A stretch of 64,000 bases of DNA from Streptomyces sp. NBC_00094 (GCF_026343125.1 NZ_JAPEMB010000001.1:6081501-6145500), one strand, 5' to 3'; counted from the stretch's first letter, positions 16,962-25,956 are shown. Numbers and translations: made by a program. Notes: a model not told the origin generated them from the letters alone.

Positions 16962-17024
16962 CCCTTTCGTGTGCTTTTCACCAAAGACCTCAAGGGTCAC
17001 GGAAGCAACGCCGACAAAGGATGC

Positions 17025-17912
17025 GTGAGTACCCTTGCGCACACCATGATGACCGCCGCCCGCCCCGTCGAGTCCGGCCTCGGCGCCCCGGGCGATCTCG
17101 ACCGCTACCCCTACGCGGAGGCGCCCGGCGCCGGCCGCGTGGGCCCGCCCTCCTGGGAGGGCGTGGACACCGACCTGGGCCGTGTCGGTCGCCGGAGCGC
17201 CGGCAGCCGGGGCCGGGGGCTGCACGGGCAGCTCGTCCAGCAGCTCGGCCAGATGATCGTCTCCGGTGACCTCGGAGCCGACCGCCCCCTCGTCCCCGAG
17301 GAGATCGGCCAGCGGTTCGAGGTCTCGCGCACCGTCGTCCGCGAGTCGCTGCGCGTGCTGGAGGCCAAGGGTCTCGTCAGCGCCCGCCCGAACGTCGGCA
17401 CCCGGGTCAGGCCCGTCAGTGACTGGAACCTCCTCGACCCCGACATCATCGAGTGGCGCGCCTTCGGCCCGCAGCGCGACGACCAGCGCCGCGAGCTGAA
17501 CGAGCTGCGCTGGATGATCGAGCCGCTGGCCGCCCGCCTCGCCGCCGGACACGGCCGCGAGGACGTCCAGCAGCGCCTCGCCGACATGGTCGAGATCATG
17601 GGGCACGCGTACGCGCAGGGTGACGCGGTCACCTTCTCCCGCGCGGACGCCGAGTTCCACTCCCTGCTCATCCAGCTCGCCGGGAACCGCATGCTGGAGC
17701 ACCTCTCCGGCATCGTCGGCGCCGCGCTCCATGTCTCCGGCGGTCCCGTCACGGGCTGCGACCGGCCGAGCGAGGCCTGCCTGACGCACCACGCCCGGAT
17801 CGTCGACGCGCTGGCCGCCGGGGACGCCCACGGCGCCGAGACCGCCATGCGGCAGCTGCTGACCGTCCACCCCGAGGTGGAGCGCGTCGTTCCCGCCCCC
17901 CGCGAACACTGA
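17025..17912 (+). CDS. whiH: sporulation transcription factor WhiH (GntR/FadR family)
   Basis: A 295-residue GntR-family regulator required for normal sporulation septation in Streptomyces. Residues 1-65 are a variable leader; 66-131 form the winged helix (LHGQLVQQLGQMIVSGDLGA, VSRTVVRESLRVLEAKGLVS, PNVGTRV). Residues ~150-285 form the all-helical FCD ligand-binding domain with conserved acids and histidines (ADAEFHSLLIQLAGN, HHARIVDALAAGDA). Assignment as WhiH rests on the N-terminal sequence around HTMMTAAR and on its position directly before hrdB, as in S. coelicolor. The GTG at 17025 is chosen, with aaagga just upstream; an internal ATG lies at 17046. Expression is probably WhiG-dependent. 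Confidence 0.92.
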   Translation: MSTLAHTMMTAARPVESGLGAPGDLDRYPYAEAPGAGRVGPPSWEGVDTDLGRVGRRSAGSRGRGLHGQLVQQLGQMIVSGDLGADRPLVPEEIGQRFEVSRTVVRESLRVLEAKGLVSARPNVGTRVRPVSDWNLLDPDIIEWRAFGPQRDDQRRELNELRWMIEPLAARLAAGHGREDVQQRLADMVEIMGHAYAQGDAVTFSRADAEFHSLLIQLAGNRMLEHLSGIVGAALHVSGGPVTGCDRPSEACLTHHARIVDALAAGDAHGAETAMRQLLTVHPEVERVVPAPREH

Positions 17913-18290
17913 TCGCGGACTGTGGGCGGAAGCACGGAGGCGTACGCATCGCCTGCCGCCGGGTCCGATCGTGGTCCGGGGGAGCCCGTCAGGGCTTCCC
18001 CGGATGGCGCCAGGGTCCCGGCGGCGCGAATGTGCCATGATTTACCACTTCGGCTGTTTCGCCGCATATGAGGTGTGACTCGGGCCACGAAGATTGGGCG
18101 TAACACTCCTCCGAGCCGTGCGATGACCTAAGAGGTGACAGCCGAGGAAGGAATACAGCAGCCGTTCGAGGCGCTGTGCAGTTCCCCGGCCCAACCCGCG
18201 CCGTCGGCACATTTCCCGCCGACGGTCGTCGGCTCCAGCCCGATCCAGGGCGGGGCCGGAAGCCGTTTCCATCGTTCCGAGAGGTTGTTC
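17913..18290 (+). other. whiH-hrdB intergenic region and long hrdB leader
   Basis: 378 bases without a supported gene. It contains the whiH terminator (17975-18004), an AT-richer patch at ~18035-18060 that may hold the hrdB promoter, and a leader of perhaps 200 bases. An in-frame GTG at 18135 would extend HrdB by 52 residues, but those residues do not resemble a sigma factor. I could not place -35/-10 boxes with confidence. Confidence 0.45.
17975..18004 (+). terminator. intrinsic terminator after whiH
   Basis: A 13-bp stem (tccgggggagccc / gggcttccccgga, one G-T pair) with loop gtca, 63 bases after the whiH stop. Confidence 0.7.
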
Positions 18291-19835
18291 GTGTCGGCCA
18301 GCACATCCCGTACGCTCCCGCCGGAGATCGCCGAGTCCGAGTCTGTGATGGCGCTCATCGAGCGGGGAAAGGCTGATGGGCAGATCGCCGGCGATGACGT
18401 GCGTCGGGCCTTCGAGGCCGACCAGATTCCGCCAACCCAGTGGAAGAATGTTCTGCGCAGCCTCAATCAGATCCTCGAGGAAGAGGGTGTGACGCTGATG
18501 GTCAGTGCAGCGGAGTCGCCGAAGCGCGCCCGCAAGAGCGTCGCTGCGAAGAGCCCGGCCAAGCGCACCGCCACCAAGACCGTCACTGCCAGGACGACCG
18601 TGACGAAGACCACCGTCTCGGCCTCTACGGCTTCCGCGGCCGACGACGACCTGGCCGACGAGGCCGGGTCGCCCGCCAAGAAGGCAGCCGCGAAGAAGAC
18701 GGTTGCCAAGAAGACGGTGGCCAAGAAGACCGTCGCCAAGAAGACGACGGCCAAGAAGGCCACGTCCAAGAAGGACGCCGACGAGCTCGCCGAGGGCGAG
18801 GAGCTCCTCGACGAGGTCACGCCCGGCAAGGGCGAAGAGGAAGAGACCGAGGGCGAGAGCAAGGGCTTCGTCCTGTCCGACGAGGACGAGGACGACGCGC
18901 CTGCCCAGCAGGTCGCCGTCGCCGGTGCCACGGCCGACCCGGTCAAGGACTACCTCAAGCAGATCGGCAAGGTCCCGCTGCTCAACGCCGAGCAGGAGGT
19001 CGAGCTCGCCAAGCGCATCGAGGCCGGCCTGTTCGCCGAGGACAAGCTCGCGAACTCGGACAAGCTCGCTCCGAAGCTCAAGCGTGAGCTGGAGATCATC
19101 GCCGAGGACGGCCGCCGGGCCAAGAACCACCTCCTGGAGGCCAACCTCCGTCTGGTGGTCTCCCTGGCCAAGCGTTACACCGGCCGAGGCATGCTCTTCC
19201 TGGACCTGATCCAGGAGGGCAACCTGGGTCTGATCCGCGCGGTCGAGAAGTTCGACTACACCAAGGGCTACAAGTTCTCCACGTACGCCACCTGGTGGAT
19301 CCGTCAGGCGATCACCCGCGCCATGGCCGACCAGGCCCGCACCATCCGTATCCCGGTGCACATGGTCGAGGTCATCAACAAGCTCGCGCGTGTGCAGCGC
19401 CAGATGCTCCAGGACCTGGGCCGTGAGCCCACCCCGGAGGAGCTGGCCAAGGAGCTCGACATGACCCCTGAGAAGGTCATCGAGGTCCAGAAGTACGGCC
19501 GTGAGCCGATCTCCCTCCACACCCCCCTGGGTGAGGACGGCGACAGCGAGTTCGGTGACCTCATCGAGGACTCCGAGGCGGTCGTGCCGGCCGACGCGGT
19601 GAGCTTCACGCTCCTCCAGGAGCAGCTGCACTCCGTGCTCGACACGCTCTCCGAGCGTGAGGCGGGCGTCGTCTCGATGCGCTTCGGCCTCACCGACGGC
19701 CAGCCGAAGACGCTGGACGAGATCGGCAAGGTCTACGGCGTGACGCGCGAGCGCATCCGTCAGATCGAGTCGAAGACGATGTCGAAGCTGCGCCACCCGT
19801 CGCGTTCGCAGGTCCTGCGCGACTACCTCGACTGA
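18291..19835 (+). CDS. hrdB: principal RNA polymerase sigma factor HrdB (sigma-70)
   Basis: A 514-residue group 1 sigma factor that directs RNA polymerase to housekeeping promoters. The N-terminal ~80 residues are a conserved region 1.1-like segment (PPEIAESESVMALIERGKA). Residues ~80-215 are a charged linker with AKKTV repeats and acidic runs. From ~217 the conserved core follows: DPVKDYLKQIGKVPLL (region 1.2), FLDLIQEGNLGLIRAVEKFD and YATWWIRQAI (2.3-2.4), region 3, and TRERIRQIESKTMSKLRHP (4.2). The GTG at 18291 is chosen, with gagagg upstream and the N-terminus VSASTSRTLPPEIAES as in S. coelicolor HrdB. A strong terminator follows. Confidence 0.98.
   Translation: MSASTSRTLPPEIAESESVMALIERGKADGQIAGDDVRRAFEADQIPPTQWKNVLRSLNQILEEEGVTLMVSAAESPKRARKSVAAKSPAKRTATKTVTARTTVTKTTVSASTASAADDDLADEAGSPAKKAAAKKTVAKKTVAKKTVAKKTTAKKATSKKDADELAEGEELLDEVTPGKGEEEETEGESKGFVLSDEDEDDAPAQQVAVAGATADPVKDYLKQIGKVPLLNAEQEVELAKRIEAGLFAEDKLANSDKLAPKLKRELEIIAEDGRRAKNHLLEANLRLVVSLAKRYTGRGMLFLDLIQEGNLGLIRAVEKFDYTKGYKFSTYATWWIRQAITRAMADQARTIRIPVHMVEVINKLARVQRQMLQDLGREPTPEELAKELDMTPEKVIEVQKYGREPISLHTPLGEDGDSEFGDLIEDSEAVVPADAVSFTLLQEQLHSVLDTLSEREAGVVSMRFGLTDGQPKTLDEIGKVYGVTRERIRQIESKTMSKLRHPSRSQVLRDYLD
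18670..18775 (+). repeat. 15-bp tandem repeat encoding AKKTV units in HrdB
   Basis: Several copies of a 15-base unit close to gccaagaagacggtg encode Ala-Lys-Lys-Thr-Val/Ala pentapeptides in the basic linker of HrdB, around residues 127-161. The copy number appears variable among streptomycetes as far as I recall. Confidence 0.75.
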
Positions 19836-19860
19836 TCCGTCCGAGGCACAGAGCGACACA

Positions 19861-19903
19861 CGAAGGGCCCGGTTTCCCCGAGAGGGAGGAACCGGGCCCT
19901 TCG
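19861..19903 (+). terminator. intrinsic terminator after hrdB
   Basis: The arms cgaagggcccggttt and aaccgggcccttcg form a 14-bp stem 25 bases after the hrdB stop. Confidence 0.85.
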
Positions 19904-19979
19904 CTTGTGCGCGGGTGCACGGTGCGGGCAGGTGCAGGACGCTGGGTGAACCGACATCACCGCAGAGTCAGGAGGCTCC

Positions 19980-20798
19980 ATGCGTGGTCCCTTCACCCGT
20001 GCCTTGACGGGTGCCCTGGGCCTGATCACGGCGGCGGCGGGGCAAGTCGCCACCGCCGTCCCCGCGGGCGCCGACAGCGTCGTGGTGGGCGGCCGACAGG
20101 CCCTGATCGCGGAGGCGCCGTGGGTCGTGGCGCTGTCCAGTCGTGACCGGTTCGGGGGTACCCGGGCGGGGCAGTTCTGCGGAGGCGTGGTCGTGGCGCC
20201 GACCAAGGTGCTCACGGCGGCCCACTGCCTGGGCAGGGAGGTGCTCGGCGGCGAGCCGTGGGAGGTACGTGACTTCGCGGTCATCGCCGGCCGCGCCGCG
20301 TTGCGGGGGCAGGGTGGGCAGGAGATCGGGATCTCCGAGACCTGGATCAACCCCGACTACGACCCGACGACGAACTCGGGCGATCTCGCGTTGCTGACGC
20401 TCGCGAGCGCGCTGCCGCAGTCGTACGTGATCGGCGTCGCCCGCGCGGGAGACCCGGCCTACGCGCCCGGTACGGAGGCGGACGTCTACGGCTGGGGTGA
20501 CACGACCGGCAACGGGACCTACGCCTCCGCGCTGCGGACGGCCCGTGTCCAGGTGCTGCCGGACGCGGCGTGCGAGCGGGCGTACCCGGGCGGTTTCGGC
20601 GTCGCGTACCGCAGCGACACGATGCTGTGCGCGGGCGACCCGCAGGGCGGCAGGGACGCGTGCCAGGGGGACAGTGGCGGCCCTCTGGTGGCTGGGGGGC
20701 TCCTCGTCGGCCTGGTGTCCTGGGGGAGCGGCTGTGGGCAGGCGGAGAACCCGGGCGTCTACACGCGGGTCTCGGCGGTGCTCCCGGAGCGCTTCTGA
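19980..20798 (+). CDS. secreted trypsin-like serine protease (S1 family)
   Basis: A 272-residue secreted protease. Residues 1-31 form a signal peptide (basic start, hydrophobic core, AGA cleavage region). The mature chain begins near VVVGGRQA, the equivalent of the trypsin IVGG N-terminus. The catalytic triad is visible: His82 in LTAAHC, Asp135 in NSGDLALL and Ser232 in QGDSGGPL. Asp226, in DACQGDSGG, is the trypsin-type S1 pocket residue, implying cleavage after Arg or Lys. Cysteines for three disulphides are present. It has its own ribosome-binding site (aggaggctcc) and is flanked by terminators, so it is probably monocistronic. Confidence 0.93.
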   Translation: MRGPFTRALTGALGLITAAAGQVATAVPAGADSVVVGGRQALIAEAPWVVALSSRDRFGGTRAGQFCGGVVVAPTKVLTAAHCLGREVLGGEPWEVRDFAVIAGRAALRGQGGQEIGISETWINPDYDPTTNSGDLALLTLASALPQSYVIGVARAGDPAYAPGTEADVYGWGDTTGNGTYASALRTARVQVLPDAACERAYPGGFGVAYRSDTMLCAGDPQGGRDACQGDSGGPLVAGGLLVGLVSWGSGCGQAENPGVYTRVSAVLPERF

Positions 20799-20847
20799 CG
20801 ATCCACTCCGGTCGCGGGCGGGAGTGATCCCGGCCGCGGATACGAGA

Positions 20848-20888
20848 ACGGGCGGCCACCCCCCTCGACTGCGGGGGTGGCCGCCCGT
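20848..20888. terminator. bidirectional intrinsic terminator
   Basis: Long arms acgggcggccaccccc and gggggtggccgcccgt with a short loop, between the plus-strand protease and a convergent minus-strand gene. Confidence 0.85.
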
Positions 20889-20933
20889 CGGCCGATCAGT
20901 GACCGGCTCGGGGCTCGTCGGGGGTGCGAGGCG

Positions 20934-21164
20934 TCAGTGCTCGTCGCCCGTCGTGCGGGCCGGCACGTCGGTCAGCCGGTCCGTCTCATCCTGTATCTCA
21001 GCGGCGATCTTCTTGAGTTCCGGCTCGAACTTGCGGCCGTGGTGGGCGCAGAAGAGCAAGTCACCTCCGCTGGTCAGGACGACACGCAGGTATGCCTGGG
21101 CGCCGCAGCGGTCGCAGCGGTCAGCGGCCGTCAGGGGGCTCGCGGGGGTCAGAACAGTAGTCAC
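20934..21164 (-). CDS. small zinc-ribbon-like protein (DUF7455 type)
   Basis: A 76-residue protein with a CDRCGAQAYLRV motif near residues 17-28 and a second half-site LLFCAHHGRKF at ~37-47, together a plausible C-x2-C / C-x2-H zinc site. The C-terminal part is a charged helix (LKKIAAEIQDETDRL). Such proteins are widespread in actinobacteria, and I recall the family name DUF7455. Function is unknown. The start is the ATG at 21164, with agaggcgac upstream on the coding strand. It is divergent from parE across a 433-base gap. Confidence 0.82.
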   Translation of the reverse strand: MTTVLTPASPLTAADRCDRCGAQAYLRVVLTSGGDLLFCAHHGRKFEPELKKIAAEIQDETDRLTDVPARTTGDEH

Positions 21165-21597
21165 GTCGCCTCTTCTCTAGCTCGACGAGCTGTCGTACCA
21201 GGGTCAACATCCAACCAGGCCGGAAACGTTCCCGCTCGTGGCTTTTCCTCGAAACTTTTTCCCAAGGTGGCTGTCTGCTGCCGGTTGGCGGCGAATGAGC
21301 CGTATTGCTTCGCACTACGGATTTCGCGTTGCTTGTGTCGGTGCGTCCTCCCGGCGTGGTTGCCGGTTGTTGATGAGGACGTGCCCGGAGCCTAAATGGT
21401 TCATGCCTGGAAGGGAACGTGATGTTCGCGTCACCCCATCGAGGGATCGAACATCCATACGACCCTGGACTAGCATGAGGAAACGGGGTGGGTGGCGTGA
21501 ACACCGTCCTACCAGGCATCGGTACCCTCTGACCGGTGAACGACGCCGGGCCTTACCCCACCGGGCCAGTTTTCAAATTCAGCGAGGAGCGAACCGC
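21165..21597. other. intergenic region between the zinc-ribbon gene and parE
   Basis: 433 bases without a supported gene. The most promoter-like sequence is TCGAAC-N18-TAGCAT (see separate entry). The segment 21230-21330 is locally less GC-rich. Confidence 0.4.
21447..21476 (+). promoter_or_regulatory. candidate parE promoter
   Basis: TCGAAC at 21447-21452 and TAGCAT at 21471-21476, separated by 18 bases, resemble a HrdB-type promoter (TTGACN / TANNNT). It lies 121 bases before the parE start codon. Confidence 0.4.
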
Positions 21598-23715
21598 GTG
21601 ACCGCCGAAACGTCCGTGCCGTCCAGTGCGCTGCTGACCGCAGACCGTGACGGTTCCAACTACACCGCGCGGCACCTGCTCGTACTCGAAGGGCTCGAAG
21701 CGGTCCGCAAGCGCCCCGGTATGTACATCGGGTCCACCGACAGCCGCGGCCTGATGCACTGCATCTGGGAGATCATCGACAACTCGGTCGACGAGGCCCT
21801 CGGTGGCTACTGCGACCACATCGACGTCATCCTCCATGAGGACGGCTCCGTCGAGGTCCGGGACAACGGCCGAGGCATCCCGGTCGACGTCGAGCCGAAG
21901 ACGGGGCTGTCCGGCGTCGAGGTCGTCATGACCAAGCTGCACGCCGGCGGAAAGTTCGGCGGCGGTTCGTACGCCGCGTCCGGCGGTCTGCACGGCGTCG
22001 GAGCCTCCGTGGTGAACGCCCTGTCGGCCCGCCTCGACGTCGAGGTCGACCGGAACAGCGCCACGCACACGATCAGCTTCCGCCGCGGTGTCCCCGGCAT
22101 CTTCACGGAGCAGGGCTCCGACAGCCCCTTCGACCCGGGCAACGGCCTGCAGAAGGGCAAGCGCGTCCCGAAGACCCGTACGGGCACGCGGGTCCGCTAC
22201 TGGGCGGACCGGCAGATCTTCCTCAAGGACGCCAAGCTCTCGCTGGAGACGCTCCACCAGCGCGCCCGGCAGACCGCCTTCCTCGTGCCCGGCCTCACCA
22301 TCGTCGTCCGCGACGAGCGGGACCTGGCCGGAATCGGCAAGAGCGAGGAGACCTTCCGCTTCGACGGCGGCATCAGCGAGTTCTGCGAGTACCTCGCGCA
22401 GGACAAGGCCGTCTGCGACATCCAGCGCCTCACCGGCATGGGCACCTTCAAGGAGACCGTCCCGGTCCTCGACGAGCGCGGGCACATGACCCCGACCGAG
22501 GTCACCCGCGAGCTCGCCGTCGACGTCGCCCTGCGCTGGGGCACCGGCTACGACACGTCGGTCAAGTCCTTCGTCAACATCATCGCCACCCCCAAGGGGG
22601 GTACCCACGTCTCCGGTTTCGAGCAGGCGATCACCAAGACGGTGAACGAGGTCCTCCGCTCGGCCAAGATGCTGCGCGTCGCCGAGGACGACATCGTCAA
22701 GGACGACGCCCTGGAGGGGCTCACGGCCGTCGTGACGGTCCGCCTCGCCGAGCCGCAGTTCGAGGGGCAGACGAAGGAGGTCCTGGGCACCTCCGCCGCC
22801 CGCCGGATCGTGGCGAACGTGGTCGCCAAGGAGCTCAAGGACTTCCTGACCTCCACCAAGAGGGACGCCAAGGCGCAGGCCCGTGCCGTCCTCGACAAGG
22901 CCGTCGCCGCCGCCAGGACCCGGATCGCGGCCCGCCAGCACAAGGACGCGCAGCGCAGGAAGACCGCGCTCGAGTCCTCCTCGCTGCCGGCCAAGCTCGC
23001 CGACTGCCGCAGCGACGACGTGGAGCGCAGCGAGCTCTTCATCGTCGAGGGCGACTCGGCCCTCGGTACGGCGAAGCTCGCCCGCAACAGCGAGTTCCAG
23101 GCCCTGCTGCCCATCCGCGGCAAGATCCTCAACGTCCAGAAGTCCTCGGTCTCGGACATGCTCAAGAACGCCGAGTGCGGGGCGATCATCCAGGTCATAG
23201 GAGCGGGCTCGGGCCGCACCTTCGACATCGACGCGGCGCGCTACGGAAAGATCGTCCTGCTGGTCGACGCCGACGTCGACGGCGCCCACATCCGCTGCCT
23301 GCTGCTGACGCTCTTCCAGCGCTACATGCGGCCCATGGTCGAGGCCGGACGCGTCTTCGCGGCCGTACCCCCGCTGCACCGGATCGAGCTCGTCCAGCCG
23401 AAGAAGGGCCAGGACAAGTACGTCTACACGTACTCGGACAACGAGCTGCGGCAGACCCTGCTGGAGTACCAGCGCAAGGGGGTCCGCTACAAGGACTCCA
23501 TCCAGCGCTACAAGGGTCTGGGCGAGATGGACGCCGACCAGCTCGCGGAGACCACGATGGACCCGCGCCACCGCACCCTGCGCCGGATCAACATCGGCGA
23601 CCTGGACTCGGCGGAGCAGGTCTTCGACCTCCTCATGGGCAACGACGTGGCGCCCCGCAAGGAGTTCATCACCAGCTCCGCGGCGACCCTCGACCGCTCG
23701 CGCATCGACGCCTGA
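21598..23715 (+). CDS. parE: DNA topoisomerase IV subunit B (GyrB/ParE family)
   Basis: A 705-residue type IIA topoisomerase ATPase subunit. The GHKL ATPase domain starts with RKRPGMYIGSTDSRGL and EIIDNSVDEALGG, followed by VRDNGRGIPVD and the glycine-rich GGLHGVGASVVNAL. The transducer follows, then the TOPRIM domain with VEGDSAL (Glu484, Asp486) and the metal motif DADVDGAH (Asp557, Asp559, Asp561). The C-terminal QRYKGLGEMDADQL motif contacts DNA. It pairs with the subunit A gene about 6 kb downstream, rather than with the gyrA/gyrB locus near oriC, which supports topoisomerase IV. Start GTG 21598, with gcgaggagc upstream. Confidence 0.92.
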   Translation: MTAETSVPSSALLTADRDGSNYTARHLLVLEGLEAVRKRPGMYIGSTDSRGLMHCIWEIIDNSVDEALGGYCDHIDVILHEDGSVEVRDNGRGIPVDVEPKTGLSGVEVVMTKLHAGGKFGGGSYAASGGLHGVGASVVNALSARLDVEVDRNSATHTISFRRGVPGIFTEQGSDSPFDPGNGLQKGKRVPKTRTGTRVRYWADRQIFLKDAKLSLETLHQRARQTAFLVPGLTIVVRDERDLAGIGKSEETFRFDGGISEFCEYLAQDKAVCDIQRLTGMGTFKETVPVLDERGHMTPTEVTRELAVDVALRWGTGYDTSVKSFVNIIATPKGGTHVSGFEQAITKTVNEVLRSAKMLRVAEDDIVKDDALEGLTAVVTVRLAEPQFEGQTKEVLGTSAARRIVANVVAKELKDFLTSTKRDAKAQARAVLDKAVAAARTRIAARQHKDAQRRKTALESSSLPAKLADCRSDDVERSELFIVEGDSALGTAKLARNSEFQALLPIRGKILNVQKSSVSDMLKNAECGAIIQVIGAGSGRTFDIDAARYGKIVLLVDADVDGAHIRCLLLTLFQRYMRPMVEAGRVFAAVPPLHRIELVQPKKGQDKYVYTYSDNELRQTLLEYQRKGVRYKDSIQRYKGLGEMDADQLAETTMDPRHRTLRRINIGDLDSAEQVFDLLMGNDVAPRKEFITSSAATLDRSRIDA

Positions 23716-23738
23716 CCGGCTCACCCGAGCCGGCGATC

Positions 23739-23784
23739 ACCTGACGGGCCGTGCGGTACGCATATCAGCACGGCCCGGTCAGGT
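23739..23784 (+). terminator. intrinsic terminator after parE
   Basis: The arms acctgacgggccgtgc and gcacggcccggtcaggt pair with one bulged base, starting 23 bases past the parE stop. Confidence 0.75.
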
Positions 23785-23905
23785 CACCTGGGAGAAGTGT
23801 CACCTGATGGGGTGAAGAGAGGGAGGAGAAGAGTCCGGGATCTTCCTGCTCTGTCCATCCTTGGGCACGCGGCCGAAACGGTTCGCTGACAAGGAGAGTT
23901 GGCCG

Positions 23906-24331
23906 GTGGAGCAGGTGGACATTCAGGACGGGTGCGACGTTTCGGCGGGGCCGACCGACGCCCCCCGGTACGACACGGCAGTGCCGCGGCAGCGGGTTCC
24001 CGGTGCGGCGGAGATCTACCTGGAGGTCCAGCGGAGTCCCGCCTTCCAGGAAGTGCGGCGCCGCTACCGCCGGTTCGTCCTCCCTGCCACCCTCGCGTTC
24101 CTCCTCTGGTACCTCGCCTATGTCGTCGCGGCGACCGCGGCACCCGGACTCATGGCGCGGCCGGTCGCCGGGGCCGTGAACGTGGCGATGGTCGCGGGAC
24201 TCGGACAGTTCGTCAGCACCTTCCTGCTGACCTGGGCCTACGCCCGCCACGCTCGACTGCGCCGGGACCGGGCGGCCCTGGAGCTCCGCTGGGACACGCA
24301 GGAGATGACCAGAGGGGTGGCGCAGCGATGA
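23906..24331 (+). CDS. DUF485 domain-containing membrane protein
   Basis: A 141-residue inner-membrane protein. Residues ~40-60 (EIYLEVQRSPAFQEVRRRYR) are the conserved DUF485 entry segment, followed by two transmembrane helices (FVLPATLAFLLWYLAYVVAA and a second around residues 90-110, VSTFLLTWAYARHA). DUF485 proteins such as YjcH accompany ActP-type acetate or monocarboxylate symporters and may be small accessory subunits. The gene overlaps the following symporter start by four bases (ATGA), which supports translational coupling. The GTG at 23906 is chosen because aaggag lies ten bases upstream. Confidence 0.88.
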   Translation: MEQVDIQDGCDVSAGPTDAPRYDTAVPRQRVPGAAEIYLEVQRSPAFQEVRRRYRRFVLPATLAFLLWYLAYVVAATAAPGLMARPVAGAVNVAMVAGLGQFVSTFLLTWAYARHARLRRDRAALELRWDTQEMTRGVAQR

Positions 24332-25923
24332 CCGGAGACCATCAGACCCTGGCGCTCGTGCTCTTCAGCGTCTTCATCGCCGTCACCCTGGGGATCACCA
24401 CCTGGGTGAGCCGCAACCGGCACGGCTCGGCGGAGGAGTTCTACGCCGGGGGCAGGCTGTTCTCGCCCATGGAGAACGGTTTCGCCATCGCCGGCGACTA
24501 CATGTCCGCCGCCTCCTTCCTCGGCATCTCGGGGCTGATCGCCCTCTACGGCTACGACGGCATGCTGTACTCCGTCGGCTTCCTCGTCGCCTGGCTGGTC
24601 GTCCTCCTGCTCGTCGCGGAACTGGTCCGCAACTGCGGTCGGTTCACGCTCGCGGACGTCGTCGCCGCGCGGATGTCCGAGCGGCCGGTACGGATCGCCG
24701 CCGGAACCTCCTCCGTGGCCGTCTCCGTGCTCTACCTCGTGGCCCAGATGGTCGGCGCCGGAAGCCTGGTCGCCCTGCTGCTCGGCGGCACCAGCGAGGC
24801 GGCCCGCTCCTGGACCGTGGTCGGCGTGGGGGCGCTGATGGTGATCTACGTGTCGCTCGGCGGCATGAGGGCCACCACCTGGATCCAGATCGTCAAGGCT
24901 GTGCTGCTCATGGCGGGCACGATCGCCCTCACCGTCCTCGTCCTGCTCCGCTTCCACGGCGACGTGAACAGCCTGCTCTCCGCGGCGGCCGACCGCAGCG
25001 GCCACGGACGGGACTTCCTCGGCCCCGGGCTGCGCTACGGCGGCGACTGGACCGCGCGCCTCGACTTCATCAGCCTCGGCATCGCCCTCGTCCTGGGCAC
25101 CGCCGGCCTGCCGCACATCCTGTCGCGCTTCTACACCGTGCCCACCGCCCGGGCCGCCCGCCGCTCCGTCGTCTGGGCCATCGGCCTCATCGGCAGCTTC
25201 TACCTGATGACCATCGTGCTCGGCTTCGGTGCCGCCGCCCTGATCGGCCCCGCCGAGGTCCGCGCCTCCAACGCCTCGGGGAACACCGCCGTACCGCTGC
25301 TCGCCCTCGACCTCGGCGGCGGCGCGGGCTCCACCGGCGGCACCGTGCTCTTCGCCATCGTCGCCGCCGTCGCCTTCGCGACGATCCTCGCGGTCGTCGC
25401 CGGGATCACGCTCGCCTCCTCGGCCTCCGTCGCCCACGACCTGTACAGCTCGCTGCGTCGCCGGCACGCGAAGCGGCAGTACAGCGAGGTGACCGTGGCG
25501 CGGTTCGCCGCAGCCGGGATCGGCGCGGCCGCCATCGGCCTCGGGCTGCTCGCCCGCGACCTCAACGTGGCCTTCCTCGTCGGCCTCGCCTTCGCGGTCG
25601 CCGCCTCCGCCAACCTGCCCGTCCTGCTCTACTCGCTGTTCTGGCGGAAGTTCACCACCCGGGGCGCGGTGTGGTCGGTCTACGGCGGGCTCGTTCCCGC
25701 GGTGCTGCTCGTCCTGCTGTCGCCGGTGGTCTCCGGCAGCCCGGAGGCGCTGTTCCCCGGTGTCGACTTCCACCTCTTCCCGCTGCAGAACCCCGGTGTG
25801 GTCTCGATCCCGCTCGGATTCCTCGCGGGCTGGATCGGTACGGTCACGTCGACCGAGCCGCCGGACGAGGCGCGGCACGCCGAGACCGAGGTCCGGGCGC
25901 TGACGGGGGCCGGGGCCGTCTGA
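24328..25923 (+). CDS. sodium:solute symporter, ActP/MctC-like (probable acetate or monocarboxylate uptake)
   Basis: A 531-residue polytopic protein of the SSS family with about 13 transmembrane helices. Family features include EEFYAGGRLFSPMENGFAIAG near residues 35-55 (the conserved region after helix 1), DYMSAASFLGISGL, and GTAGLPHILSRFYTVP in the middle, a strong mark of the ActP/MctC branch. It probably imports acetate or another short monocarboxylate with Na+ or H+. It is coupled to the DUF485 gene by a four-base overlap and faces a CitA/CitB-type two-component system 33 bases away, which plausibly controls it. The substrate is inferred from family, not shown. Confidence 0.88.
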   Translation: MTGDHQTLALVLFSVFIAVTLGITTWVSRNRHGSAEEFYAGGRLFSPMENGFAIAGDYMSAASFLGISGLIALYGYDGMLYSVGFLVAWLVVLLLVAELVRNCGRFTLADVVAARMSERPVRIAAGTSSVAVSVLYLVAQMVGAGSLVALLLGGTSEAARSWTVVGVGALMVIYVSLGGMRATTWIQIVKAVLLMAGTIALTVLVLLRFHGDVNSLLSAAADRSGHGRDFLGPGLRYGGDWTARLDFISLGIALVLGTAGLPHILSRFYTVPTARAARRSVVWAIGLIGSFYLMTIVLGFGAAALIGPAEVRASNASGNTAVPLLALDLGGGAGSTGGTVLFAIVAAVAFATILAVVAGITLASSASVAHDLYSSLRRRHAKRQYSEVTVARFAAAGIGAAAIGLGLLARDLNVAFLVGLAFAVAASANLPVLLYSLFWRKFTTRGAVWSVYGGLVPAVLLVLLSPVVSGSPEALFPGVDFHLFPLQNPGVVSIPLGFLAGWIGTVTSTEPPDEARHAETEVRALTGAGAV

Positions 25924-25956
25924 GCGGCCGGGGCACCGCGGAGGGCAGCGGGGGCC

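Noticed and set aside
18135..18290. Upstream extension of HrdB to a GTG at 18135
   Set aside because: The extra 52 residues (EEGIQQPFEALCSSPAQPAP) do not look like sigma-factor sequence, and the GTG at 18291 has a good ribosome-binding site and the known N-terminus.
18670..18775. Regular short repeats considered as a CRISPR-like array
   Set aside because: Units are 15 bp, in frame, contiguous without spacers, and encode AKKTV in HrdB.
21553..23724. A 723-codon frame antisense to parE
   Set aside because: Mirror frame of a highly conserved gene; composition (V, D, L, G, R) is typical of antisense frames.
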